Assembly (NCBI RefSeq): GCF_002742625.1 | Contig: NZ_PEBF01000001.1 | Location: 5,146,001 to 5,210,000, forward strand | Direction of reading: 5' to 3' | Origin: Caulobacter sp. FWC2 | GTDB lineage: Bacteria; Pseudomonadota; Alphaproteobacteria; Caulobacterales; Caulobacteraceae | DNA: 64,000 nucleotides | Part shown: positions 18,711-27,111 of the stretch, in pieces | How the letters are laid out: every line of letters starts with the position of its first letter | How positions within the stretch are numbered: the first letter of the stretch is position 1 | The notes under the pieces: generated by a model | What the model saw: the letters and a program-made list of their open reading frames with translations, nothing else | Database searches by the model: none | What the model was told of the DNA's origin: nothing | Program-made: the position numbers and the translations under genes

Positions 18711-18736
18711 ACGCCCCCGGATCGCTGCGGGGGCGT
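18711..18736. terminator. Hairpin between mnmE and mnmG
   Basis: A perfect 9-bp stem ACGCCCCCG / CGGGGGCGT with an 8-base loop lies 20 bases upstream of the mnmG start, in the leftward mnmE-to-mnmG gap. It could terminate mnmE transcripts or be part of the mnmG leader. No long T tract is seen. Confidence 0.5.
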
Positions 18737-18787
18737 TGGACTCGACCTATACGCCAACTAGGCGAGCGGGTCGATGTGACTCCATGG

Positions 18788-18803
18788 CGTTTCACGTGAA
18801 ACA
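18788..18803. other. parS site (perfect 14-mer)
   Basis: Contains GTTTCACGTGAAAC exactly (18789-18802) in the mnmE-mnmG intergenic gap; 15 of 16 with the extended consensus. This is the canonical centromere sequence bound by ParB, encoded 3.4 kb to the left. Confidence 0.92.
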
Positions 18804-18845
18804 CCCCCGCCGCAACTGTGAGCGCCCTGTGGATAATATAGGGGA

Positions 18846-18861
18846 GGTTTCACGTGGAACA
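18846..18861. other. parS site (one core mismatch)
   Basis: GTTTCACGTGGAAC (18847-18860) differs from the canonical 14-mer at one position. It directly abuts the mnmE stop codon and is 58 bp from the perfect site at 18789, so the intergenic gap holds a pair of sites. Confidence 0.85.
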
Positions 18862-20202
18862 TCACTTGCCGATGCAGAAGGTCGAAAAGACGCGGCCGAG
18901 AACGTCCTCGGGGTCGACCCTTCCCGTGATCTTCTCAAGCGCCCGAGCGGCAAGGCGGACGTCTTCAGCGGCCAGTTCGACTTCCAGACCCACCTCTGAA
19001 AGGGCCCGAGCAAGATATCCCTGAGCCTCTCGCAAACGCTCCGCATGGCGCAGGCGAGTCGCCGCCGGAAACTCGGCGCCTGATAGGGCATCGGCGACGT
19101 GGCTGGAGAGCGCCTCGCGCATGTCGCTCATCGCCTCCACCGAATGGGCCGAGAGACGGAGGACCTTCAGCCCCTCTCCGGACCAAAGGGCCTCGGCTTG
19201 ATCCAGCGCAGAACCCTCCGCAATGTCGGCCTTATTCAAGACCAGCCAATCGCCAAGCCGAACCGCCTCTTCAAGCTTCACCGCATGTTTCACGTGAAAC
19301 CCATCGACCACCCAAAGCCTTAGGTCGGCTTCTTCAGCCCAGGCCCTCGCGCGGCGGACGCCTTCAGCCTCAATGGCGTCTGCTGTCTCGCGAAGGCCGG
19401 CTGTGTCGGCGACCAGGACCTTGTAGCCGGCGAGCACCAGCGGGACCTCGATGACGTCCCGGGTCGTACCCGGCGTGTCCGTCACGATCGCCGCCTCCCG
19501 CTCGACCAGGCCATTCAACAAGGTGCTCTTTCCCGCGTTCGGCGCGCCGACCAGGGCGATGCGGAAGCCATCGCGCACGCGCCGGCCCCTTTCCACGTCG
19601 GCCAGCGCCGCGTCGAGCTCGGCGCTCAAGGTTCGCAGGCCAGGGCGTGCGCGCTCGGCGACCTCTTCGGGCAGGTCCTCGTCGGGGAAGTCGACGGCCG
19701 CTTCCAGCATGGCCAGGGACTGGATCAACAGGTCGCGCCAGCGGTCATAACGCTGGCTGAGCGCCCCGCCGACCTGACCGAGCGCCTGCTTCCGCTGGGC
19801 CTCGGTCTCGGCGTCGATCAGGTCGGCGACACCTTCGGCCTGGGCCAGATCCAGCTTTCCGTTCTCGAAGGCCCGCCGCGTGAACTCGCCTGGCTCTGCC
19901 AGGCGCAGGCCCAGATCCGACAGCGCCGCGAGCAAGGCCTCCACGACAGCGCGGCCGCCGTGCACGTGAAACTCGGCGCTGTCCTCGCCGGTATAGCTGG
20001 CCGGCGCCTCGAAGCGCAGGACGAGCGCCTCATCGAGCTCCATCCCACCGTGGCGGAGGGTGCGCAGCGCCGCCGTCCGCGGCGTGGGCGCCCTCCCCAC
20101 CAGAGACTCGACCACGGACAAGGTCGCCGGGCCCGAGACCCGCACGACGGCCACAGCTGCGCGCCCCGCCGCGGTGGCGGGCGCGAAGATCGTATCCGTC
20201 AT
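18862..20202 (-). CDS. mnmE: tRNA modification GTPase MnmE (TrmE)
   Basis: A 446-aa G protein, partner of MnmG in wobble-uridine modification. It starts [25 protein letters not shown] and contains the folate-binding N-domain with FHVHGG. The G domain follows: GAPNAGKST (G1), DTPGTTRD (G2/DxxG region), ADTAGLRE (G3) and NKAD (G4). The invariant C-terminal C-x-G-K is seen as FCIGK at the very end. A perfect parS (19287-19300) is embedded between G3 and G4 and dictates the peptide FHVKH, which is not part of the usual G-domain. A four-base gap follows the small DUF6489 gene. Confidence 0.97.
   Translation of the reverse strand: MTDTIFAPATAAGRAAVAVVRVSGPATLSVVESLVGRAPTPRTAALRTLRHGGMELDEALVLRFEAPASYTGEDSAEFHVHGGRAVVEALLAALSDLGLRLAEPGEFTRRAFENGKLDLAQAEGVADLIDAETEAQRKQALGQVGGALSQRYDRWRDLLIQSLAMLEAAVDFPDEDLPEEVAERARPGLRTLSAELDAALADVERGRRVRDGFRIALVGAPNAGKSTLLNGLVEREAAIVTDTPGTTRDVIEVPLVLAGYKVLVADTAGLRETADAIEAEGVRRARAWAEEADLRLWVVDGFHVKHAVKLEEAVRLGDWLVLNKADIAEGSALDQAEALWSGEGLKVLRLSAHSVEAMSDMREALSSHVADALSGAEFPAATRLRHAERLREAQGYLARALSEVGLEVELAAEDVRLAARALEKITGRVDPEDVLGRVFSTFCIGK
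19286..19301. other. parS site inside mnmE (perfect 14-mer)
   Basis: GTTTCACGTGAAAC at 19287-19300 is an exact parS core within the mnmE coding sequence. On the coding strand it is read as F-H-V-K-H. About 7.4 kb from the putative origin. Confidence 0.9.
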
Positions 20203-20205
20203 GGC

Positions 20206-20451
20206 CTAGTCGCGCTTGCCGGCCGCCGCGCCCGCTGCTGCGGTCATCAGCTTGCGGAACTGCTCCTGGGCGCCTGTGCCGAACGCCATCCAGTTCTTCA
20301 TCAGCTCTTCGGGCGCCAGCATGGCCATGTTGGCGTCCATGCGGTTCTGCATCTCCTTGACCAGATGCTCGTTCAGGGCGCTGACGTCGGGCAGGCCCAG
20401 AAAGCTTCGGGCTTCGACGGGGGTGCAGTCGATCTCGATGGTCATCTTCAT
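20206..20451 (-). CDS. Small DUF6489-type protein
   Basis: An 81-aa soluble protein, MKMTIEIDCTPVEARSFLGLPDV onward, predicted largely helical with a C-terminal Ala/Lys tail. It matches the small alphaproteobacterial DUF6489 type as I remember it; the function is unknown. The phrase DCTPVEARSFLGLPDV is reminiscent of proteins encoded next to polyhydroxyalkanoate or mnmE genes, but that is only context. It ends 4 bases from the mnmE start, suggesting co-transcription (DUF6489-mnmE). Confidence 0.7.
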   Translation of the reverse strand: MKMTIEIDCTPVEARSFLGLPDVSALNEHLVKEMQNRMDANMAMLAPEELMKNWMAFGTGAQEQFRKLMTAAAGAAAGKRD

Positions 20452-20577
20452 GCGGAGGTTCCCTTCGGGCAGGGCACGATATTGTTATGGGCCAAGGCCC
20501 GTCGGTACAGGTTAGAGCGCTTTGGTCGAAAGTCACATCGGTCTGACTTGAGACACCAGTTAGGACGGAGATCTTCG

Positions 20578-21273
20578 ATGAGTGAGACCCTCACGATCAC
20601 CACGCCCGATGGCGACTTCACGGCCTATGTCGCCCGGCCCAAGGCCGAGAGCGCGCCGGCCATCGTCGTCATCCAGGAGATCTTTGGCGTCAACAAGGTG
20701 ATGCGCGACATCGCCGACGGCCTGGCGGCCCAGGGCTATGTGGCGATCGTGCCCGACCTGTTCTGGCGGATCGAGCCCGGCATCGACATCACCGACCAGT
20801 CCGAAGCCGAGTGGAAGCGCGCCTTCGAACTGTTCAACGCCTTCGACGTGGACGCCGGCGTGAACGATATCGCCGCCACCATCAGCAAGGCGCGGGCGCT
20901 GCCGGGCGTCAGCGGCAAGGTCGGCGCGGTCGGCTACTGTCTGGGCGGCCTGCTGGCCTTCCTGACCGCCACCCGCACCGATGTCGACGCCAGCGTTTCC
21001 TACTACGGCGTCGGTATCGAAAAGCACGTGAACGAGGCCGAGAAGCTGACCCATCCCCTGCTGATGCACATCGCCGAGAAGGACCAGTTCGTCCCGCCGG
21101 AAGCCCAGCAGCTGATCCTGAGCGCCCTGAAGGATCACCCGCAGATCGAGCTGCACACCTACGCCGGCCGCGACCATGCGTTCGCGCGCGAGGGCGGCGC
21201 GCACTATGACGCCGCAGACGCGGCCAAGGCCAACGGCCGCAGCCTGACCTTCTTCCAGAAGGCCCTGGCCTGA
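20578..21273 (+). CDS. Dienelactone hydrolase family protein
   Basis: A 231-aa alpha/beta hydrolase. VVIQEIFGVNKVMRDIADGLAAQGYVAIVPDLF is typical of the DLH family. The nucleophile elbow GAVGYCLGG has Cys as the nucleophile, and the Asp and His of the triad lie in AEKDQFVP and GRDHAFAREGG. The family hydrolyses dienelactones in chlorocatechol degradation, but many members are general esterases, and no catabolic genes are nearby. GGACGGAG precedes the ATG. The stop overlaps the next start (TGATG), so it is coupled to the quinone oxidoreductase gene. Confidence 0.9.
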   Translation: MSETLTITTPDGDFTAYVARPKAESAPAIVVIQEIFGVNKVMRDIADGLAAQGYVAIVPDLFWRIEPGIDITDQSEAEWKRAFELFNAFDVDAGVNDIAATISKARALPGVSGKVGAVGYCLGGLLAFLTATRTDVDASVSYYGVGIEKHVNEAEKLTHPLLMHIAEKDQFVPPEAQQLILSALKDHPQIELHTYAGRDHAFAREGGAHYDAADAAKANGRSLTFFQKALA

Positions 21274-22238
21274 TGCTCGCGATCCAGGCCGTCCGCACCG
21301 GCGGCCCAGAGGTGCTGGAAGCTGTCGAGCTTCCGGTCCCCTCGCCTGCCGCCGGGCAGATCCTTGTGCGTCACCAGGCCGTCGGTCTGAACTATATCGA
21401 CACCTATCACCGCTCGGGCCTCTACCCGCTGAAGATGCCGGCGGTTATCGGGCTCGAGGCGGCGGGAACGGTCGAGGCGGTGGGCGATGGCGTCACGCGG
21501 TTCCACGTGGGCGACCGCGTCGCCTACAACGGGACCATGGGCGCCTATAGCGAAGCGTCGGCTGTCCCGGCCGAGCGGGCGGTGAAGGTCCCCGACGGCG
21601 TCAGCCTGGAGACCGCGGCCGCCGTCCTGCTCAAGGGCATGACCGCCGAGTTCCTGGTCCGCCGGTGTTTCCACGTGAAACACGGCGACCTCGTTCTGGT
21701 TCACGCGGCGGCCGGCGGCGTCGGCCAGATCCTGGTGCAGTGGTGCAAGGCCCTGGGCGCGACGGTGATCGCCACCGCCGGCGGCGAGGCCAAGCTCGCC
21801 CTCGCCCGCCAACTCGGCGCGGACCACGTGATCGACTACGGCCAAGAAGATGTCGCCGCTCGGGTCGCCGAGATCACCGGCGGCAAGGGCGTGGCCGTCG
21901 TCTATGACGGCGTCGGCAAGGACACCTGGGACGCCAGCTTCAAGAGCCTGGCCAAACGCGGGATGCTCGTGACCTTCGGCAACGCCTCGGGTCCCGCGCC
22001 CCCCTTCGCGCCGCTGGAGCTGTCGGGCAAGTCGCTGTTCGTGACCCGTCCCCGGCTGTTCGACTATATCGCCACGACCGAGGAACTGGATGAAAGCGCT
22101 CAGGCGCTGTTCGACATCATCGGTTCCGGCGCGGTGAAGATCGACATCGGCCAGACCTTCCCGCTGTCGGAAGCCAAGGCGGCGCACGAAGCCCTGGAGG
22201 GCCGCCGTACGACTGGCGCCACCCTGCTCATACCGTAG
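21273..22238 (+). CDS. NADPH:quinone oxidoreductase (zinc-independent MDR family)
   Basis: A 321-aa medium-chain dehydrogenase/reductase like E. coli QorA. It starts with the GroES-like domain (VGLNYIDTYHRSGLYPLKMPAVIGLEAAGTVEAVG). The NADPH-binding motif is HAAAGGVGQILVQ. No zinc-ligand cysteines are visible, as in quinone reductases. It is translationally coupled to the hydrolase. A parS-like site (21667-21682) lies inside it and is read as F-H-V-K-H just before the nucleotide-binding strand. Confidence 0.93.
   Translation: MLAIQAVRTGGPEVLEAVELPVPSPAAGQILVRHQAVGLNYIDTYHRSGLYPLKMPAVIGLEAAGTVEAVGDGVTRFHVGDRVAYNGTMGAYSEASAVPAERAVKVPDGVSLETAAAVLLKGMTAEFLVRRCFHVKHGDLVLVHAAAGGVGQILVQWCKALGATVIATAGGEAKLALARQLGADHVIDYGQEDVAARVAEITGGKGVAVVYDGVGKDTWDASFKSLAKRGMLVTFGNASGPAPPFAPLELSGKSLFVTRPRLFDYIATTEELDESAQALFDIIGSGAVKIDIGQTFPLSEAKAAHEALEGRRTTGATLLIP
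21667..21682. other. parS-like site inside the quinone oxidoreductase gene
   Basis: GTTTCCACGTGAAACA matches the parS 16-mer at 14 of 16, with the full right half and CACGTG core intact. It encodes F-H-V-K-H, like the site in mnmE. It is the rightmost parS candidate, about 5 kb from the putative origin. Confidence 0.7.
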
Positions 22239-22273
22239 GGCCGACCCCGGCCCGACCAACCTAGTACGGCCAA

Positions 22274-22306
22274 TAAAAAAGGCCCCGGGTAACACCGGGG
22301 CCTTTC
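22274..22306. terminator. Bidirectional terminator between quinone oxidoreductase and rho genes
   Basis: Stem AGGCCCCGG / CCGGGGCCT with loop GTAACA, a run of six A on the left and TTTCT on the right. It can terminate the rightward oxidoreductase transcript and the leftward rho transcript (rho stop at 22334). Confidence 0.85.
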
Positions 22307-22333
22307 TCGTATCTGTACTGAGTCTGTTTGGAC

Positions 22334-23782
22334 TCAGGTGTTCATCGACTGGAAGAAGTCGCCATTGGTCTTCGACTGACGCAGCTTGTCGAGCAGGAAC
22401 TCGATCGCGTCCGACGCGCCCATCGGGTTGAGGATCCGGCGCAGGACATAGGTCTTCTGCAGCTGGTCGCGCGGCGTGATGAGCTCTTCCTTGCGGGTGC
22501 CCGACTTGAGCACGTCGATGGCCGGGAAGATGCGCTTGTCGGCGACCTTGCGGTCCAGGACGATTTCCGAGTTACCGGTGCCCTTGAACTCTTCGAAGAT
22601 CACTTCGTCCATGCGGCTGCCGGTGTCGATCAGGGCCGTGGCGATGATCGACAGCGAACCGCCCTCCTCCACGTTCCGCGCCGCGCCGAAGAAGCGCTTC
22701 GGGCGCTGCAGGGCGTTGGCGTCGACACCGCCGGTCAGCACCTTGCCCGACGACGGGACGGTGGTGTTGTAGGCGCGGCCCAGACGCGTGACCGAGTCCA
22801 GCAGGATAACGACGTCGCGCTTGTGCTCGACCAGGCGCTTGGCCTTTTCGATGACCATCTCGGCCACCTGCACGTGGCGGGTCGCCGGCTCGTCGAACGT
22901 CGAGGCGATGACCTCGCCCTTCACCGTACGCTGCATGTCGGTGACTTCTTCCGGGCGCTCGTCGATCAGCAGGACGATCAGGTAGCACTCGGGGTGGTTG
23001 GTCTCGATCGACTTGGCGATGTTCTGCAGCATGACCGTCTTACCCACGCGCGGCGGGGCGACGATCAGGCAGCGCTGGCCCTTGCCGAGCGGGGCGACGA
23101 TGTCGATGACACGACCCGAGCGATCCTTGATGGTCGGATCGGGCAGTTCCATGTTCAGGCGCTCGTCGGGATAGAGCGGCGTCAGGTTGTCGAAGTGGAT
23201 CTTGTGCTTGACGTTGTCAGGCGCTTCGAAATTGATCTTCGCCACGCTGGTCAGGGCGAAGTAACGCTCGCCTTCGCGCGGCGAGCGGATGGCGCCGTCG
23301 ACGCTGTCGCCGGTACGCAGGCCATACTTCCGGATCTGCGAGGGCGAGACATAGATGTCGTCCGGACCCGGGAGGTAGTTGGCTTCCGGCGAGCGCAGGA
23401 AGCCGAAGCCGTCCTGCACCACTTCCATGGTGCCCGAGCCCGAGATCTCAACGCCTTCTTCGGCGAGGGTCTTCAGGATCGCGAACATCATGTCCTGCTT
23501 GCGCATGGAGTTGGCGTTCTCGACCTCGAAGGTCTCGGCGAACGCCAGCAGGTCGGCCGGGGATTTCTCCTTCAGCTCCTGCAAGGACATGGACTTCAGG
23601 CCCAGGGCGGCGACAGCGTCGGCGATGCCGGAGCCGTCGTCCTCGCCTTCGGCCTCGGATTCCGCATCGGCGGAGGCGGCCTCGACCGTCGTATCGATAT
23701 CGACGGAAGACTCTTCAGAGGTCGCCTGATCGGCGGACTCGACGTCCGAGGCGTGCATTTCGTTTTCGGTTTCTTCGGTCAT
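22334..23782 (-). CDS. rho: Transcription termination factor Rho
   Basis: A 482-aa hexameric RNA helicase. An acidic N-terminal extension (about residues 1-55, [18 protein letters not shown]) precedes the Rho N-domain. The RNA-binding cold-shock domain includes [29 protein letters not shown]. The RecA-like motor has Walker [12 protein letters not shown], the Q-loop region and Walker [38 protein letters not shown] and [14 protein letters not shown] are family signatures. The start is set at ATG 23782; the frame continues upstream without a plausible start. About 345 bp of non-coding sequence lies upstream. Confidence 0.97.
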   Translation of the reverse strand: MTEETENEMHASDVESADQATSEESSVDIDTTVEAASADAESEAEGEDDGSGIADAVAALGLKSMSLQELKEKSPADLLAFAETFEVENANSMRKQDMMFAILKTLAEEGVEISGSGTMEVVQDGFGFLRSPEANYLPGPDDIYVSPSQIRKYGLRTGDSVDGAIRSPREGERYFALTSVAKINFEAPDNVKHKIHFDNLTPLYPDERLNMELPDPTIKDRSGRVIDIVAPLGKGQRCLIVAPPRVGKTVMLQNIAKSIETNHPECYLIVLLIDERPEEVTDMQRTVKGEVIASTFDEPATRHVQVAEMVIEKAKRLVEHKRDVVILLDSVTRLGRAYNTTVPSSGKVLTGGVDANALQRPKRFFGAARNVEEGGSLSIIATALIDTGSRMDEVIFEEFKGTGNSEIVLDRKVADKRIFPAIDVLKSGTRKEELITPRDQLQKTYVLRRILNPMGASDAIEFLLDKLRQSKTNGDFFQSMNT

Positions 23783-24128
23783 GACAAGACTCAAGAGTGG
23801 GCGCGGTCCCCAAGACGGAGTCCGGCCGGTAAGACTTCGATGGTCACACCGGTCCGCCCATGCGGAAGAACCAGGCGAGCGCGTCTGTTGACGATGACGC
23901 GGATCGTTCGGGGGACGAACCTTGGAGCGGAACCGCTCGCGGGGCGCGCCAGGACGGGCGCCGGTCCGTGAAGAAGGGTTCGGAATTTCCGAACTCAAGG
24001 GATGCAAACCACGCGGGGCGCGGCTGGTCAAGCGGCGGGCGTGAAACCGTCGTCCTTCGACCAGCTCAGGATGAGGGTTTGCAGGGTCAGGCGCTCGGCG
24101 CGATCCTCGCCCGGAACCGGTCGAACGG
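23783..24128. other. Non-coding span upstream of rho
   Basis: About 346 bp between the rho start and the hemJ stop, both leftward. It should hold the rho promoter and leader. I can see a perfect 17-bp dyad GTTCGGAA-T-TTCCGAAC at 23978-23994, and at about 24050-24077 a fragment of the dispersed CCTTCGAC-AGCTCAGG-type repeat seen elsewhere in the window. No credible gene. Confidence 0.5.
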
Positions 24129-24596
24129 TCAGTGGTTCAGGAACTTCGTCGTCACCGAGATGACGATGATAATCGCCAGGACGAACGGGATCTCATTGAC
24201 CATCCGCCAGAACTTTTCCGAACGGACGTTCTCGCCCCGCTCGAACTTCTTGCGCGACGCCGACAGGAAGCCGTGGAAGCCATAGAGGCCGACCAGGGCG
24301 ACAAGCTTGGTCGCCATCCACGGCTCGGCCAGGAAGTTCCAGCCCCGGATCTGGGCGTCGGCCAGGATCAGTCCAACACCAAACAGCGCCGTGGCGATCG
24401 AGGCCGGATTGATGATGCCCCGCAGCAGCCGGCGCTCCATCACCTTGAAGGTCTCGTCCATCTGAGAGCCCAGCTCGGCCTGGGTGTGATAGACGAACAG
24501 GCGCGGCAGATAGAGCATCCCGGCCATGAAGGCGATGACCGACAGGATGTGAAGGCCCCGCACCGCATTGAAGTGGGCCACTAGGAAATCGGTCAT
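24129..24596 (-). CDS. hemJ: Protoporphyrinogen IX oxidase HemJ
   Basis: A 155-aa membrane protein with four predicted helices. An early His ([23 protein letters not shown]) and [19 protein letters not shown] fit the HemJ family, a heme-containing oxidase converting protoporphyrinogen IX to protoporphyrin IX. This is the penultimate step of heme synthesis, immediately before HemH. The ATG overlaps the hemH stop (ATGA), so hemE-hemH-hemJ form a coupled leftward operon starting at the putative origin. Confidence 0.92.
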   Translation of the reverse strand: MTDFLVAHFNAVRGLHILSVIAFMAGMLYLPRLFVYHTQAELGSQMDETFKVMERRLLRGIINPASIATALFGVGLILADAQIRGWNFLAEPWMATKLVALVGLYGFHGFLSASRKKFERGENVRSEKFWRMVNEIPFVLAIIIVISVTTKFLNH

Positions 24597-25624
24597 GCCG
24601 AGGCCGCCTCTTTGCACGGACAGTTCGTTTCGCCACACCGCCAATCGCTACCCGGTATGACCCCGGTCTTGCCGAGCGCCTGGCGAACCATCCCGGCCAG
24701 GCCGGAGATGAACTCCGGCGCGACGCCTAGGGCCGGCACGCGGATGTAGGGAGCGACCCCGGCTTCCTGGGCCAGCTCGGCATATTCGTGGTCCAGTTCG
24801 ACCAGGGTCTCGACATGCTCGGAGACGAAGGCGATCGGGGTGACGATCAAGCCCTTCCCTTCCGCGCCGGCGCGGCGGATCTCGTCGTCGGTCGAGGGGC
24901 CGATCCACTTCAGCGGTCCCACCCGGCTCTGATAGCAGACGGTCCAGTCCAGCTCGGCCGGAAGTCTGGCCGCCACCGCCGCGGCCGTGGCCTCGATCTG
25001 CTTCTGGTAGGGGTCGCCGCCCAGGATGACCTTCTCCGGCAGACCGTGGGCCGAGAACAGCAGGCGCGTATTCGCCGGCGAACCCGCCTTTTCCCAGGTG
25101 TCTCGGATCAGGCGGGCGTGCGCGTCCACGAGCTTGGCTTCGTTCGGATAGCAGCAGATCGTCGTCTGACGACCGCCGCCCGTATAGGTTTTCGTCCAGG
25201 CCTTCAGCGAGGAGCCGGTCGTGGTCTCCGAATAGTGCGGATAGAGCGGCAGCAGCACGATCTCGTCCGGCGCGAAGGCCTTGACCTGCTTGGCGGTCTC
25301 GCCGGTCAACGGGTGCCAGTAGCGCATGGCGATGAAGCACTTGGCCTCCACGCCCGGCAGGCTCGCAGCCAGTTCGGCCTCCAGAGCCTTGGCCTGCTTT
25401 TCCGTTTCCGGCAGCAAGGGCGAACCGCCGCCCATGATCGCGTAGTTGGCCTTGGCCATCTTCTCGCGCGTCGTCGAGATCAGGGCCGCCAGCGGATAGC
25501 GGATCAGGGCCGGGGCGCCGATGATCGCCGGATCGCGAAACAGGTTGAACAGGAACGGCCGCACCGCGCGCGGACCATCCGGCCCGCCGAGATTGAACAG
25601 GACGACGGCAAGCTTCTTGGTCAT
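24593..25624 (-). CDS. hemH: Ferrochelatase HemH, probable [2Fe-2S] type
   Basis: A 343-aa enzyme inserting Fe2+ into protoporphyrin IX. VLFNLGGPDGPRAVRPFLFNLFRDP is the family start. LFSAHGLPEKVILGGDPYQ contains the catalytic His. PIAFVSEHVETLVELDHEY is the second signature. The C-terminus carries Cys at about residues 330, 335 and 337 (CGETNCPC), consistent with the [2Fe-2S] cluster reported for C. crescentus ferrochelatase. A fourth ligand could come from the ICCYPNEAK segment. It overlaps hemE upstream and hemJ downstream by ATGA. Confidence 0.95.
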   Translation of the reverse strand: MTKKLAVVLFNLGGPDGPRAVRPFLFNLFRDPAIIGAPALIRYPLAALISTTREKMAKANYAIMGGGSPLLPETEKQAKALEAELAASLPGVEAKCFIAMRYWHPLTGETAKQVKAFAPDEIVLLPLYPHYSETTTGSSLKAWTKTYTGGGRQTTICCYPNEAKLVDAHARLIRDTWEKAGSPANTRLLFSAHGLPEKVILGGDPYQKQIEATAAAVAARLPAELDWTVCYQSRVGPLKWIGPSTDDEIRRAGAEGKGLIVTPIAFVSEHVETLVELDHEYAELAQEAGVAPYIRVPALGVAPEFISGLAGMVRQALGKTGVIPGSDWRCGETNCPCKEAASA

Positions 25625-26664
25625 TGGCCCACCTTCTGGCCGGTCACCCGTTCCAGCACCAGCTCGACATTGGCGATCGGCGTGTCCGGCAGGATGCCAT
25701 GGCCCAGGTTGAAGATGTAGGGACCCTGGTTCCACTGCTCCAGCAACTGGTCGACGCGACGCAGCAGCGCATCGCCGCCGGCCCGCAGCAACAACGGATC
25801 CAGCGCCCCCTGGATGGTCTTGGTCTTCTGGATCGACTGGCCCAGCTTGGCCGAAGCCGAGGTGTCCAGCGCCACGCCCTGCACAGGAACCTTGGCCGCG
25901 TAGTCCTCGACCAGGGTCCCGGCGCCGCGCGGGAAGCCAATGATCGGAACGGTCACGCCCCGCGCCCGCAGACCTTCGATGATCCGGATATGCGGCTGGG
26001 TGACCAGACGATCGAACAACGGCTCGGACAGGCCCTCGGCCCAGCTCTCGAACAGCTTCAGGGCCTGGGCCCCGGCGTCGACCTGCATGGCCAGGTAATC
26101 AACCGTCGAGTCGACCAGCACCTGGATCAGGGCGTCGAGCAACTCGGGGTTCTGGTAGGCGTAGGTCCGCGCGCCGCTGCGATCGCTGGAGCCCTTCTCG
26201 ATCATGTAGGTCGCCACGGTCCAGGGCGCGCCGGCGAAGCCGATCAGGGCCTTGGACGGATCGAGCGCTGAGCGAACCCTCGTCAGCGTCTCCCCGACGA
26301 GCTTGAGGGCCTCGCCCGCAGTCCCGGCCCTTTCGGCCATGGACTCGATCGACGGCATGTCTCCCAGCTTCGGACCCTCGCCGGCCTCGAACCAGACCTT
26401 CTGGCCCAGAGCGCCCGGGATCAGCAGGATGTCGGCGAAGACGATCGAGGCGTCGTAGGGAAAACGGCGCATCGGCTGCAGGGTGACTTCGGCCGCCTTC
26501 TCCGGATCGAAGCAGAAGCTGATGAAGTCCGGAGCCGTGGCGCGAACGGCGCGATACTCGGGCAGATAGCGCCCCGCCTGGCGCATGAACCAGATCGGAG
26601 GGTTCGTGTGTTTCTCGCCGGACAGGGCGGAGAGAAATTTCGGGGTCGGAGCCTGAGACGTCAT
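25621..26664 (-). CDS. hemE: Uroporphyrinogen decarboxylase HemE
   Basis: A 347-aa TIM-barrel enzyme decarboxylating uroporphyrinogen III to coproporphyrinogen III. PPIWFMRQAGRYLPEYR is the N-terminal signature with substrate-binding Arg residues. IVFADILLIPGALG contains the catalytic Asp region, and GFAGAPWTVATYMIEKG and the C-terminal FNLGHGILPDTP are further family blocks. The start is ATG 26664. The gene points away from the putative chromosome origin, as hemE does beside Cori in C. crescentus, where its promoter lies within the origin. It heads the coupled hemE-hemH-hemJ operon. Confidence 0.97.
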   Translation of the reverse strand: MTSQAPTPKFLSALSGEKHTNPPIWFMRQAGRYLPEYRAVRATAPDFISFCFDPEKAAEVTLQPMRRFPYDASIVFADILLIPGALGQKVWFEAGEGPKLGDMPSIESMAERAGTAGEALKLVGETLTRVRSALDPSKALIGFAGAPWTVATYMIEKGSSDRSGARTYAYQNPELLDALIQVLVDSTVDYLAMQVDAGAQALKLFESWAEGLSEPLFDRLVTQPHIRIIEGLRARGVTVPIIGFPRGAGTLVEDYAAKVPVQGVALDTSASAKLGQSIQKTKTIQGALDPLLLRAGGDALLRRVDQLLEQWNQGPYIFNLGHGILPDTPIANVELVLERVTGQKVGQ

Positions 26665-26734
26665 GGCTCGGGTTAAAGCCCGGCGCGCGTCCGGGCTCAA
26701 GCCCGTAAGGCCCTTAAGACCTTCCTCTCATATC

Positions 26735-26749
26735 TTAATAAGAATTTAA
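26735..26749. promoter_or_regulatory. CtrA box 1 in the origin
   Basis: TTAA-TAAGAAT-TTAA, exact spacing of 7. It sits in a larger dyad ATCTTAA...TTAAGAT (26732-26752) within the most AT-rich part of the region, where duplex opening would be expected. It is about 70 bp upstream of hemE, so it may also control the hemE promoter. Confidence 0.8.
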
Positions 26750-26856
26750 GATTGAAAGAGGGGGTTGGAGGGCAACTGCACAGTGGGGAAAACCCCTGAC
26801 GGGCGAGTGACTCGCACAGCAGATTCCTCGTTACCCCCAGCCCTTCCCACATGGGG

Positions 26857-26871
26857 TTAAGGATCTGTTAA
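26857..26871. promoter_or_regulatory. CtrA box 2 in the origin
   Basis: TTAA-GGATCTG-TTAA, exact 7-base spacing. Followed closely by ATGTGGACAG, a weak DnaA-box-like sequence on the minus strand. Confidence 0.82.
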
Positions 26872-26905
26872 TCATGTGGACAGACCGGCAAGCCCCTTGA
26901 AGGCC

Positions 26906-26920
26906 TTAACAAAATCTTAA
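26906..26920. promoter_or_regulatory. CtrA box 3 in the origin
   Basis: TTAA-CAAAATC-TTAAC, exact spacing and the trailing C of the full CtrA consensus TTAA-N7-TTAAC. It lies 35 bp from box 2, allowing cooperative binding. Confidence 0.85.
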
Positions 26921-27111
26921 CGCGCGGAGGCGGACGAAAGTCCCTCAGCGAGACTCTGTCCCGAGCCTTGGACAGTCTGAATTCACCTATCGGGGGATGC
27001 GGGGCGAGCCTGGGGATGGTACGCGAGCAATGCGACCGTTGATCACAGCGGCGCCGTGTCACGACGGCTTGGAGGCCATTCGGCGCCCGGGCGTCCCCAG
27101 AGGCAGGCCAA

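Noticed and set aside
16859..18799. A 646-codon open frame antisense to mnmG
   Set aside because: MnmG has all its FAD and GidA signatures on the minus strand. The opposite frame shows none and has no ribosome site.
19959..19974. CACGTGAAAC half-site in mnmE as a further parS
   Set aside because: Only the right half matches; the left half is CGTG in place of GTTT (11 of 14). It is too weak to list.
21499..21514. GGTTCCACGTGG in the oxidoreductase gene as a further parS
   Set aside because: Only the left half and core match; the right half is GGCG.
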